From positions 124,001 to 188,000 of the forward strand of contig CAWJKG010000001.1 in assembly GCA_963843365.1 (NCBI GenBank): a stretch of 64,000 nucleotides of DNA. Direction: 5' to 3'. The position numbers were made by a program, and so were the translations under genes. Of the stretch, positions 38,282-47,416 are shown piece after piece (within the stretch, counting starts at the first letter, position 1; each line of letters starts with the position of its first letter). This stretch comes from Bog-473 sp963843365 (GTDB lineage: Bacteria; Actinomycetota; Acidimicrobiia; Acidimicrobiales; RAAP-2). The notes under the pieces are model-generated. The model was not told the DNA's origin and did no database searches. It worked only from the letters and a program-made list of their open reading frames with translations.

Positions 38282-39462
38282 GCAATGTGCGCGACCTGCT
38301 CGGGGTGGCCTGGTCGGGCCTCAAGGCCCGGAAGGTCCGCACGCTCATGATCATGCTCGGTCCGGTCATCGGTGTGGCCGCCATGGTGAGCGCCGTGGGC
38401 CTCACCGAGAGCGCCAAGGGCCAACTGCAGGCGCAGCTGGCCTCGCTCGGGACCAACCTCATCATCGCCCAGGCCGGTGGGACGTTCGGCTCGCAGAACC
38501 CCACCTTTCCCCTCAACGCGGTGCAGCGGGTGGAAAACGTGTCCACCGTGACGGCGGCGGCCGCCACAACCAACGTCTCCGGCGTCGTGGCGCTGCCGGT
38601 CGAAGGTGCCAGCACCTACTACGAGGCCTTCCCGGTACCGATCCGTGCGGCCGATATCGATCTGCCGTCCGTCCTCAACGTGCCTCTCGTCGACGGGCGC
38701 TGGTTGAACAGCGCGGACACGACCCTGCACCTCAAGTCGGTCGTGCTCGGCTCGGGCATCGCCAAGCAGTACGGGTATCTGCCCGGCGAGATCCGGACGA
38801 TCCGGCTGAACGGGAACAATTTCGGGGTGGTCGGCGTGCTGGCCCCGGTCGCACTGGACCCCGACCTCGACAACGCCGCGTTCGTCACGCAGTGGGCGGC
38901 CAAGCACGTGCTGGGCACGAACGGCAAGCCCAACCAGCTCTACATCCGTGCGGCAGCGGGGACGACGCAGGCGACGGCCGATGCCATCCCGACGGCGATC
39001 AGCCTCGGGGGACCGCAGCAGGTCTCCACGCAGATCCCGAGCAACGTGCTGCAGGCGGCGGCCCAGGCCAACCGGACGCTGCAGGAGGTGGCGCTGCTGG
39101 CCGGGCTGCTCGCCCTGACCGTCGGCGGCATCGGGATCGCCAACGTGATGTCGATCTCCGTGATTCAGCGCTCGGCCGAAATCGGGATCCGACGGGCCGT
39201 CGGACACAGCCGCTCCAAGATCGCCGCACAGTTCCTTTTGGAGTCCCTCTTCGTCGGTGTCCTGGGCGGGTTGCTCGGTGCCGTCCTCGGCGTCGGGGTC
39301 GTCTACACGATCTCGTGGATCGCGGGCTGGGTCGTGGTGATCTCCTACGCCGACATCCCGATCTGGATGGCGTTGGCGATCACCGTCTCGGTCGTGGCCG
39401 GGCTCTTCCCGTCCATCAAGGCGGCCCGGCTGGAACCGCTCGAGACGCTGCGCTTGGGCTGA
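38278..39462 (+). CDS. MacB-like FtsX-domain permease
   Basis: This 394-residue permease has the MacB layout: an N-terminal helix (RTLMIMLGPVIGVAAMVSAVG), an extracytoplasmic domain of about 220 residues, and three helices within the C-terminal FtsX domain (VALLAGLLALTVGGIGIANVM, FLLESLFVGVLGGLLGAVLG, VVVISYADIPIWMALAITVS). The RSAEIGIRRAVGHSRSKI cytoplasmic loop contacts the ATPase. With the adaptor and the lipoprotein it forms a tripartite-like exporter. Actinobacteria lack TolC, so the adaptor's peptidoglycan-binding region may replace that stage. The substrate is unknown. Confidence 0.93.
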   Translation: MSNVRDLLGVAWSGLKARKVRTLMIMLGPVIGVAAMVSAVGLTESAKGQLQAQLASLGTNLIIAQAGGTFGSQNPTFPLNAVQRVENVSTVTAAAATTNVSGVVALPVEGASTYYEAFPVPIRAADIDLPSVLNVPLVDGRWLNSADTTLHLKSVVLGSGIAKQYGYLPGEIRTIRLNGNNFGVVGVLAPVALDPDLDNAAFVTQWAAKHVLGTNGKPNQLYIRAAAGTTQATADAIPTAISLGGPQQVSTQIPSNVLQAAAQANRTLQEVALLAGLLALTVGGIGIANVMSISVIQRSAEIGIRRAVGHSRSKIAAQFLLESLFVGVLGGLLGAVLGVGVVYTISWIAGWVVVISYADIPIWMALAITVSVVAGLFPSIKAARLEPLETLRLG

Positions 39463-39493
39463 GCCCGGTCGCGGACGGTCGAACCCTCCGGCG

Positions 39494-40195
39494 TCAGCCG
39501 CCGGCGCCGCTGCTGCCCGTGGGGATCGAGCCCGTCCCGCCGCCCGTGACGGAGCCGGCGCCGGCGCCGGCTCCTCCCGCACTGCTGTCGGCACCGCTGC
39601 TCGGCTGGGAGCCCGTCGTGGCACCTGCACCTGCACCCGCACCCGCACCTGCGCCTGCGCCTGCACCCGCACCCGCACCTGCGCCTGCACCCGAGGACTG
39701 CTCCTGGGACAGCGCGGAGTTGGCCGCGCCCGCCCCGGCGCCCGATGACTGGCTGCTCGAACCGCCGGCGCCGCCGGAATTTCCCGCCCCCGCTCCGGCG
39801 CCAGCCCCCGCCGCGCCGGCACCGGCGCCGCCGGCCGACGCCGAGGGATTGCCCGCCCCCGTGTTCCCGGTCGTGCCCGACGTCCCCACTCCGGAATTGC
39901 TCCCCGCACTCCCGCTGGCGGTGTTCCCCGTGCTTCCGGACGCGCCCGAGGTGTAGCCGGGCCCCAGCGGGTTGGAGCCGACGGGGCCGTTGTAGTTGCC
40001 GTTGCCATGACCGGTCGTCACGACGACGGCGACGGCGACGACAACGAGCAGGGCCAGTGCCAAGAGGGAGAGCGCGACGCCTTTGGAAAGCCGCCGCGGC
40101 TCGGCCGGGGGCACCGGCGTCGCCTCGAACGAGGCTTCCGCAGGCACGGCCGGCACGGGCTGCGTGATCGCCTCGCTCTCGGTGTCCGGTGTCAC
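39494..40195 (-). CDS. Single-helix protein with Gly/Ala/Ser repeat domain
   Basis: This 233-residue protein has a 40-residue Pro-rich cytoplasmic start, one helix (VALSLLALALLVVVAVAVVV) and an extracytoplasmic domain made almost wholly of Gly, Ala and Ser. A (GA)n block of more than 20 residues is encoded by a hexamer repeat at 39621-39692. There is no recognised fold; it may be a disordered cell-surface or wall-spanning spacer. It is convergent with the export operon and ends 31 bases after it. Real expression is plausible because the reading frame stays open and the helix is clear, but high-GC repeats can also give chance frames. Confidence 0.6.
   Translation of the reverse strand: MTPDTESEAITQPVPAVPAEASFEATPVPPAEPRRLSKGVALSLLALALLVVVAVAVVVTTGHGNGNYNGPVGSNPLGPGYTSGASGSTGNTASGSAGSNSGVGTSGTTGNTGAGNPSASAGGAGAGAAGAGAGAGAGNSGGAGGSSSQSSGAGAGAANSALSQEQSSGAGAGAGAGAGAGAGAGAGAGAGATTGSQPSSGADSSAGGAGAGAGSVTGGGTGSIPTGSSGAGG
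39621..39692. repeat. 12-copy hexamer repeat (GCACCT/GCACCC/GCGCCT)
   Basis: Twelve in-frame six-base units, each GCACCT, GCACCC or GCGCCT, encode the alternating Gly-Ala block on the minus strand. Copy number is likely to vary between strains. Confidence 0.9.
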
Positions 40196-40277
40196 GGACG
40201 TGTCAGCCCTCGTGACCTGCGCATTCCACCCACACTAGGAGGGAGGCGAGGCCTGCGCCGATCCGAGTCGATGCCGC

Positions 40278-40937
40278 TCACGGGGCAGCGCAGCCGGCGA
40301 CCTGACCACCGGAGCCGGCGAGCTGGTCGGTGAACCCGGGGCCGAAGTGCCAGCCGTAGTAGGCGTTGGCCAGCTCGAAGACGGTGAAGTTCATGGCCGC
40401 CGTGAGCTGCTCGTCGTCGTAGGCCCGGGCCACCGCGCACCGGGACGCCGTTCGTCCCAGGCTGAGCAGGGGGGGATGCGAAGCCGCGAAGAACTCCCAG
40501 GTGGCGGCGTTCACCTCGCCACCTGGGCAGGTGGCAGGCCCGGCGTTGCCGTCGGCATCGAGTCGGAAGCCCGGCGCGCAGACGGCATGCACGGGAGGCC
40601 CCACGGCTCCCGGCAGGGCGGCGTGGCGGTGTGCGGGCGACCCGTCGGACACGATCAGGAAGGCGGGATGACTGCTGACCTCTTCCATGACCGTTCCCGC
40701 CGGTGCGCCGGCCGGGACCCGCCAGACGCGGATGTCGACGCCCCGGGCGTGCGCCAGCTGCGTCGCCTGCTCGAGCGTGAGCCCCACGAACTCCGATTCC
40801 CGGGCGCCGGTGGCCCCGGTGGCCCCGACCGTACCGGCACCGGGGCTCGTGCGGGAGCCGGCGATGCCCAGCGCCGCGCCGGCGGCCCCGCCGAGGCCCA
40901 GGAGAAGCAGGAGGGCCCAGGGGACGAGGTTCCGCAC
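40278..40937 (-). CDS. Exported protein with PASTA-like domain
   Basis: This 219-residue protein has a signal or anchor helix (VPWALLLLLGLGGAAGAALGIAG) and then FVGLTLEQATQLAHARGVDI with WRVPAGAPAGTVMEE, the pattern of one PASTA domain (a wall-binding fold). The rest has four cysteines (VHAVCAPGFRL, GPATCPGG, ASRCAVARAY, VAGCAAP) suited to two disulfides. The gene is leaderless (CACAAT then six bases). It is divergent from the G1 peptidase gene. Role unknown; wall association is inferred. Confidence 0.65.
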   Translation of the reverse strand: MRNLVPWALLLLLGLGGAAGAALGIAGSRTSPGAGTVGATGATGARESEFVGLTLEQATQLAHARGVDIRVWRVPAGAPAGTVMEEVSSHPAFLIVSDGSPAHRHAALPGAVGPPVHAVCAPGFRLDADGNAGPATCPGGEVNAATWEFFAASHPPLLSLGRTASRCAVARAYDDEQLTAAMNFTVFELANAYYGWHFGPGFTDQLAGSGGQVAGCAAP

Positions 40938-40949
40938 GGCGCCATTGTG
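40938..40949 (-). promoter_or_regulatory. Leaderless promoter, CACAAT then 6 nt to GTG
   Basis: On the minus strand CACAAT is followed by GGCGCC and the GTG at 40937. An identical CACAAT box serves the gene at 49758. Confidence 0.4.
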
Positions 40950-41049
40950 GCCCCCGGACCCGGCTGTCGCCGCGTCAGGACGGCGAAAACATGGCTGTTG
41001 CAGCAAAACTGAGCCCCAACGAACGGACAAACACTTCAGTGCAGACCCT

Positions 41050-41070
41050 CTTGTGTCGTGAACCCACAAG
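41050..41070. promoter_or_regulatory. Dyad CTTGTG-N9-CACAAG upstream of the G1 peptidase
   Basis: Six-base inverted repeats CTTGTG and CACAAG are separated by nine bases, 68 bases before the GTG start. It is a candidate operator; the protein is unknown. Confidence 0.35.
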
Positions 41071-41137
41071 TAGTCTTTTTGCACCGCAACGTGAGGCTTT
41101 CCGGTCTCGCGCACGCGAGGGACGGGAGGCGCGCGAC

Positions 41138-42751
41138 GTGCCAGGCTTGCTTCGAGGTTGGAAGGGATGGGGAGCCATTGCGCTCCTCGGAGGCTCCCTG
41201 TTGGCCGGCGTCGCCGGCGTCGCCGGCGTCGCCGGCGCTGCCGGCGCTGCGGCCGGGGCATCGGCCGATCACGGTCTGGCTCTCGCGGCGCCGTTCCACT
41301 CCCACCCCGACGAGGCCGTGGTCGGGCCCCAGCCCCACGTCGCCGGTCAGTCGTACGCGCAGGAGTCCACCAACTGGTCGGGGCAGATCGCCAGCGGGAC
41401 CACCTTCAGCCAGATCGCCGGGGACTGGGCGGTGCCGAGCGTCCAGCCGACGCAATACAGCGGTGCCTCCGCCACCTGGCTCGGCATCGACGGCGGCCCG
41501 AGCTCACCCGACAGCATCATTCAGACCGGGACGGCGCAGAACACCGAAGGCGGGAACACGACGTACTACGCCTGGTACGAGCTGTATCCGGACCCTCCGG
41601 TGACGCTCTGGGGCGTCTCGCCGGGCGACCAGATGGTGGCGAGGATCACGCAGAACGCCGGCTCGGCGTGGACGATCTTCATTCAGGACACGTCGAACGG
41701 CAACACGACGACGCAACCAGTGAGCTACGGGGCGCGGGCGTCTCGGCCGAGTGGATCGAGGAACTGCCCACGGCCGTGGGCATGGCGCAGCCGGTGTTGC
41801 CGAATTTCGGATCGGTCACCTTCAGCGCAATGTCCTACGTGCGGGCGGGACCCGCCAGCCTGACCGCCGTCGACATGGTCGACGAGAGCGGCAATGTCAT
41901 TGCCACGGCGGGTCCCACCGTGCAGACATCGCAGAGCACCGCGACCTTCACCGACACCTTCGTGCCCAGCCCGCGGCTACTGGCTCGTGGGATCCGACGG
42001 AGGCATCTTCTCCTTCGGGCAGGCCCAGTTCTACGGCTCGACGGGCAGCATCCACCTGCAGCGGCCCGTCGTCGGCATTGTGCCGACGGCCAACCACGGC
42101 GGGTACTGGCTCGATGCCTCCGACGGCGGTGTCTTCAGTTACGGCGACACGCAGTTCTACGGGTCCATACCCGGGCTGGGGCTGCATCCAGCGGGTTCGG
42201 GGCTCCCCAACAGCCTCAACGCGCCCATTGTGGGCATGGTGCCGTCCATCGACGACAACGGCTACTTCATGGTGGCGTCCGACGGCGGGGTCTTCGCCTT
42301 CGGCGACGCCCGTTTCGCCGGGTCCTGCCCGGGCATCGGCGGCTGCTCGGGCGCCGCGGTGGCCGTGATGCCCGACGCCACCGGAAACGGCTACTGGCTG
42401 GTGACCTCGACCGGCAGCGTCTACACCTTCGGCGACGCGCCCTACTTCGGTGCGCCGGGCCACGGCACCGTGACCTCCGCCGTGCCGACCCCCGACGGGC
42501 TGGGCTACCTCATCGTCCTCGGCGACGGCGAGGTCTTCCACTACGGCGACGCCGTGGCCGACGGTTCACCTGCCGCGTCCGACTTCAGCGCGTTCGACCC
42601 GGCCTCGTCCATCTTCAGCACCTCGGACGGTGACGGGTACTGGGTCGGTTCGGCGCTCGGTGCGGTCTACAACTTCGGGGACGCCCCCAACGACGGGGGG
42701 ATGTCCGGGACCCACTTGAACGGACCCATCATCGCCGCCACCGGGTTCTGA
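41138..42751 (+). CDS. Secreted G1-type (eqolisin) peptidase with six GYW repeats, two frame breaks
   Basis: This exported protein of about 535 residues has a GTG start behind GGGAGG and a signal peptide (WGAIALLGGSLLAGVAGVAG). The first domain matches peptidase G1: STNWSGQIASG, TWLGIDGG with IIQTGT, and AEWIEELP, where G1 enzymes have their catalytic Gln and Glu. The second half carries six repeats of about 40 residues starting GYWLVGSDGGIFSFG, the pattern common in Acidimicrobiia secreted proteins. Frame breaks lie at the GGGG of 41729-41732 (one G missing) and near 41971-41975. It probably acts outside the cell at low pH, if active. Confidence 0.82.
41204..41248. repeat. Five 9-base repeats in the signal peptide
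   Basis: GCCGGCGTC three times, then GCCGGCGCT twice, encoding the Val/Ala-Ala-Gly run that forms the hydrophobic core of the signal peptide. Confidence 0.85.
41975..42748 (+). repeat. Six GYW..DGG..FGDA repeat units (protein level)
   Basis: Units begin GYWLVGSDG, GYWLDASDG, GYFMVASDG, GYWLVTSTG, GYLIVLGDG and GYWVGSALG and each ends in a F/Y-G-D/Q-A/T stretch. The spacing is 38-52 residues, so a beta-propeller or similar closed fold is possible. Confidence 0.8.
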
Positions 42752-42774
42752 CCCGAGGGCGAGCGGCGAAGCGG

Positions 42775-43343
42775 TCAGACCAACACGCCCTCCGGAGCGA
42801 AGGCCGTGGTGAACTCGCGACAGAAGGCGGTGAGGTCCTCGGGCCCGCGGCTGGTCACCAGTGTGTTGATCCCGAGCCGGCACACCACCACCTCGCGGTC
42901 GACCCAGTAGGCGCCCGCGTTGCGCAGATCGGTCTGCAGGCTCGGCCATGAGGTCACGGTGCGACCGGCCACGAGATCCCCCTCAATCAGGGTCCAGGGA
43001 CCGTGGCAGATGGCGGCGACCGGCTTGCCCGCCTCGAACATCGCCATGAGGAAGTCCACTGCGGCGCCGTCGGTGCGGAGGTGGTCGGGATTGGCCACAC
43101 CGCCGGGCAGGACCACGGCGTCGTAGTCGGCGGCGCTCGCCCCGTCGGTCACCTGGTCGACGGGGAAGCGGTCGGCCCGGTCCAGGTGGCGCATGGTCTC
43201 GACCATGCCCGGCTCCGGTGCCACCAGGGAGGGCGTCCCCCGGCGTCGACCACGGTGCGCCAGGGTCGGAGCAGCTCGATCTGTTCGATGCCCTCGTTGG
43301 CGACGAGGAAAGCGACCCGCACGCCCCGCAATCGGTTGGCCAC
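42775..43343 (-). CDS. DJ-1/PfpI-family protein, one frame break
   Basis: This DJ-1/ThiJ/PfpI-superfamily protein has about 190 residues after one correction. The GTG start follows TTGGAGG; the N-terminus is GVRVAFLVANEGIEQIELL, with the conserved Glu in NEGIEQ. A missing base in the G/C run at 43237-43241 shifts the frame inside VVDAGG-TPSLVAP. The nucleophile elbow is PVAAICHGPWTLIE with the expected Cys. C-terminal DREVVVCRLGINTLVTSRGPEDL matches PfpI-type glyoxalase/deglycase relatives. The likely role is repair or protection against reactive aldehydes. It is divergent from purA. Confidence 0.85.
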
Positions 43344-43478
43344 GGTGATCCCTCCAAGGGGCCCCGAGGGGGACGCTGCGGACGGTCCGGCAGTCCCACC
43401 CTGCCCGTGGCAGAACAAATACCCCCTGAGGAGGGGCGACGAAACACCGCAGGTTCGGATCCCGATTTCGCGGAGCGG

Positions 43479-43484
43479 TACACT
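43479..43484 (+). promoter_or_regulatory. purA/pur cluster promoter, -10 TACACT
   Basis: TACACT lies about 40 bases before the GTG of purA, leaving room for a short leader with a GGAGAGG ribosome binding site. No strong -35 box is apparent; TTCGGA at 43454 is the nearest candidate. No PurR box or riboswitch fold was seen. Confidence 0.45.
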
Positions 43485-43523
43485 GGTGCGTAATCCGAAG
43501 CGACAGAGCGAACGGAGAGGCGC

Positions 43524-44807
43524 GTGCCCGCAACCGTTGTGGTCGGGACCCAATGGGGCGACGAGGGGAAGGGCAAGCTGACCGATCTCCTCGCCCGCGA
43601 AATGGACCTGGTGGTCCGCTACCAGGGTGGCCACAACGCCGGCCACCGGATCGTGGTCAACGGCGAGGCCTTCGCCCTGCAGCTGGTGCCGAGCGGCATT
43701 CTGTACGACCACATCACCCCGATCATCGGGAACGGCGTCGTGGTGGACCCCGCCGTGCTGCTGGCCGAGCTCGACAGCCTGGCCGCCAAGGGCATCGACA
43801 CCGGTCGCCTGGTGGTCAGCGGCAACGCGCATCTGATCATGCCCTACCACCAGGAGCTGGACCGGGTGACCGAGCGCTTCCTGGGCAAGAACGCCCTGGG
43901 CACGACCAAGCGCGGCATCGGGCCCGCCTACGCCGACAAGGCGACCCGGGTGGGGCTCCGGGTCCAGGACCTCTTCGACCCCAAGATCTTCCGCCAGAAG
44001 CTGGACGTCGCGCTCAAGGAGAAGAACGCCGTCCTGGCCAAGGTCTACAACCGGCTGCCGCTGGACGCCGGGGAGATCGCGGACCGCTACCTGGGGGAGT
44101 ACGCCCCCCGCATTGAGCCGATGGTGGGCGACACCGTGGGCATGGTGCACGACGCCATGGACCACCAGCGCCAGGTCCTGCTCGAGGGGGCCCAGGCCAC
44201 GTTCCTGGACCTCGACCACGGCACCTATCCATTCGTCACCTCGTCGAACCCCGTGGCCGGCGGGGCCTGCACCGGCTCGGGCCTCGGGCCGCGGGACATC
44301 GACCGCGTCATCGGGATCGCCAAGGCCTACGTCACCCGGGTCGGCGCCGGGCCCTTCCCGACCGAGCAGGACAACGACGTCGGCGACCTCCTGGTGGAGC
44401 GGGGCCACGAGTTCGGAACCAACACGGGCCGCAAGCGCCGCTGCGGGTGGTTCGACGCCGTCATGCTGCGCCAGGCGGTGCGCCTCAACTCCATGACCGA
44501 GGTGGCGCTGACCAAGCTGGACGTCCTCGACACGTTCGAGTCGGTCAAGGTCTGCGTGGCCTACGAGGCCGACGGCATCCGCTACACGCACCTCCCGTAC
44601 CACCAGTCGACCTTCCACAAGGCGGCGCCGGTGTACGAGGAGCTGCCGGGATGGCGCACCGACCTCAGCGCGGCGACGGCGCCCGGCGACATGCCGGCGG
44701 CCGCCCGCGACTACGTGGCCTTCCTGTCCGAGCAGATCGGCGTGCCGGTGCGCCTCGTCGGCGTCGGCCCCGGCCGCGAGCAGACCGTTTCGTTCGCCAC
44801 GGCGTGA
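43524..44807 (+). CDS. purA: Adenylosuccinate synthetase
   Basis: This 427-residue enzyme makes adenylosuccinate from IMP, aspartate and GTP. The P-loop is GTQWGDEGKGKLTDLLA, with the catalytic Asp and Lys; NAGHRIVVNGE follows, then GTTKRGIGPAYADKA and the GTP-site FVTSSNPVAGGACTG. The C-terminus has LPGWRTDLS. The GTG follows GGAGAGG. It is first in the purine cluster; the purD GTG overlaps its stop (GTGA). Confidence 0.97.
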   Translation: MPATVVVGTQWGDEGKGKLTDLLAREMDLVVRYQGGHNAGHRIVVNGEAFALQLVPSGILYDHITPIIGNGVVVDPAVLLAELDSLAAKGIDTGRLVVSGNAHLIMPYHQELDRVTERFLGKNALGTTKRGIGPAYADKATRVGLRVQDLFDPKIFRQKLDVALKEKNAVLAKVYNRLPLDAGEIADRYLGEYAPRIEPMVGDTVGMVHDAMDHQRQVLLEGAQATFLDLDHGTYPFVTSSNPVAGGACTGSGLGPRDIDRVIGIAKAYVTRVGAGPFPTEQDNDVGDLLVERGHEFGTNTGRKRRCGWFDAVMLRQAVRLNSMTEVALTKLDVLDTFESVKVCVAYEADGIRYTHLPYHQSTFHKAAPVYEELPGWRTDLSAATAPGDMPAAARDYVAFLSEQIGVPVRLVGVGPGREQTVSFATA

Positions 44808-46091
44808 GGGTCTGCATCGTCGGCAGCGGTGGCCGCGAGCACGCGCTCGCGCACGTGCTGGCGCGCAGTGCCGACGTCGTCGTCACCCCGGGGAATCCCG
44901 GCATGGCTCCGCCCATCGCCGTGGAGGACGACCCGGTCGAGGAGATCGCCGCCGACCTCTACGTGATCGGGCCTGAGGCGCCCCTCGTCGCCGGGCTGGC
45001 GGACCGGTTGCGGGCCCAGGGACGGGCGGTCATGGGCCCGGGTGCCGACGGCGCGCTCCTCGAGGGATCGAAGGCCTTCATGAAGGAGGTGCTCGGCGCG
45101 GCCGGGGTCCCGACGGCGCGCTTCGCCACCTTCGACGCGCTCGAAGCCGGCGCCGCCATGGACTATCTCGAGACGCTCCCCGGTCCGTGGGTGATCAAGA
45201 CCGACGGCCTGGCCGCGGGCAAGGGCGTGCTGGTGGCGCGGAGCCTGGAGGAGGCGCGCCAGGACGTGACGGCCAAGCTGACCGGCACGCTCCTTCGGCG
45301 AGGCCGGCCGGCACATCGTCATTGAGGAGGGGTTGGCCGGGGAGGAGTGCTCGCTGCTGGTGCTCTGCGACGGCACGCGGGTGGTGCCGCTGGTCCCGGC
45401 CCAGGACTTCAAGCGCGTCGGCGACGGCGACACCGGCCCCAACACGGGGGGGATGGGCGCCTACGCGCCCATGCCGCACGTCGACGCCATTGCGGTGGAC
45501 GCCGTCATGGACGCCGCGGTGCGCCCGCTGGTCGAGGAGCTGCGCCGCCGCGGCATCGACTACCGCGGGGTGCTCTACGCCGGCCTGATGCTGACCGCCG
45601 ACGGGCCGAAGGTCATTGAGTACAACGTGCGCTTCGGCGACCCCGAGGCGCAGGTGGTGCTGCCGCTGCTGGCTGACGATGCGGCCGAGCTCTTCCTGGC
45701 CGTCGCCCGGGGCGAGCTGGACGAGCGGCGTCCGCCCGCCTTCGCGCAGGACGCCGCGGTCTGCGTGGTCCTCGCCTCGCAGGGCTATCCCGAGAGCCCG
45801 CGCACGGGGGACGCCATCGAGGGCCTCGACCGCAGCGGCCAGTCCGTCGCGGCCGTCCCCGGTACGACCGTGTTCCACGCCGGCACCAGGCGCCACAGCT
45901 CGCAGGGGCCCTTCTACACCGCCGGTGGGCGCGTGCTCGGGGTCACCGCGGTGGCACCGACGCTCGAGGATGCGCGCAGCCGCGCCTACGCCGCCGCCGC
46001 ACCGATTGAATGGGAGGGCATGCAGATGCGCCACGACATCGCCGCGCCGGCGGCGGGCACGCCCGCCGCCGCAGCCGGGGAGGCCCTGTGA
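44804..46091 (+). CDS. purD: Phosphoribosylamine-glycine ligase, one frame break
   Basis: PurD joins phosphoribosylamine and glycine (GAR synthesis). It has about 425 residues and starts VRVCIVGSGGREHALAHVL, with ATP-grasp elements WVIKTDGLAAGKGVLVA, GPNTGGMGAYAPMP and the metal-binding VIEYNVRFGDPEAQ. At 45288-45291 an extra base breaks the frame; removing it restores SFGEAGRHIVIEEGLAGEE. The GTG overlaps the purA stop, and the stop overlaps the purB GTG, so coupling is tight. A C-terminal extension after IEWEGMQMRHDI is Ala-rich. Confidence 0.93.
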
Positions 46092-47391
46092 TCCCGCGCT
46101 ACGCCCCGCCCGACATGGCGGCGCTCTTCAGCGACACGGCGCGCTTCGCCCTGTGGCTCGAGGTGGAGTTGCTGGCGACCGAGGCTCAGGCCGCCGTCGG
46201 CGTCGTGCCGGTCGAGGACGCCGCCACCTGCCGGGCCAAGGCCCCGACCGTCGACGAGGTCTTCGTGGCCGATGTGCTCGCGCGCGAGAGATCACGGACC
46301 ACGACGTGGCGGCGTTCGTGGACGTCGTGCAGGAGCGCATCGGGGCGCCCGCCGGCTCGCACATCCACTACGGGCTGACGTCGTCGGATGTGGTCGACAC
46401 CGCGCTGTGTGCCACCCTCACCCGGGCCGCCGACCTGCTGCTGGCCGACCTCGACGCCTTCGTGGCCGCGCTGAAGGCCCGTGCCCTGGAGCTGTTGCAC
46501 GTGCCGGTCACGGGCCGGACGCACGGCATGCACGCCGAACCCACCACGTTCGGCGCCAAGTTCGCGCTCTGGACGCTCCAGGCCGACCGCGACCGCAGGC
46601 GCCTGCGGGCGGCCCGGGACGGCATCGCGGTGGGCAAGCTCTCCGGCGCGGTGGGGACGTATTCGAACATCGACCCCGCCGTCGAGGCCAGCGTCTGCGC
46701 GGCCCTGGGACTGACCCCGGTGCCGGCCACCCAGGTGATCGCCCACGACCGCCACGCCGAGTACTTCTACGCCTGTGCGGCCATCGGCTCGACCATTGAG
46801 CTCATGTGCACCGAGATCAGGCATCTGGCCCGCAGCGAGCTGGGTGAGGCCGAGGAGCCCTTCGGCGCCGGCCAGAAGGGCAGCTCCGCCATGCCGCACA
46901 AGCGCAACCCCATTCTCTCGGAGCGGCTCTGCGGACTGGCGCGCCTGCAGCGGGGGTATCTCGGCGCCGGACTGGAGGACGTGGCCCTGTGGCACGAGCG
47001 GGACATCTCCCACAGCTCGGTCGAGCGCGTGGCGCTGCCCGATGCCTCCCTGCTGGCCTGTTACATGCTGCGCAAGGCGACGGGGCTGGCGGCGGGCCTC
47101 GTGGTGCACCCCGAACGGGCCCGCCAGAACCTGACGGAGGGCACGCTCGGACTGGTGTTCTCGCAGTCGGTCCTCCTGGCCCTGGTCTCCGGCGGGCTGA
47201 CGCGGGACGAGGCCTACCGGATCGTCCAGCGCGACGCCCGCCTGGCCTGGGAGGAGCGACGCCCGCTGCGCACGGTCCTCGAGGCCGACTCCGAGGTGAC
47301 CCTGGACGCGGCGCAGCTCGACGCGGCCTTCGACCTGACGCGCACGCTGCGCCACGTCGATCGGTTCGCCGAGGCGCTGGCCGACCTGTGA
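46088..47391 (+). CDS. purB: Adenylosuccinate lyase, one frame break
   Basis: PurB cleaves SAICAR and adenylosuccinate, releasing fumarate. It has about 434 residues. The family signature GSSAMPHKRNPILSERL is intact, with the catalytic loop Ser. HIHYGLTSSDVVDTAL and GRTHGMHAEPTTFG hold the catalytic His residues. A frame break lies at 46285-46291, before EITDHDVAAFVDVVQE. The GTG overlaps the purD stop (GTGA). purC follows after a 25-base gap. Confidence 0.94.
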
Positions 47392-47416
47392 GGACCCGAC
47401 CGCGGAGGAGGCGTCG

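Noticed and set aside
39621..39692. Hexamer array as a CRISPR or origin repeat
   Set aside because: Units are six bases, contiguous and in frame; there are no spacers and no DnaA-type boxes.
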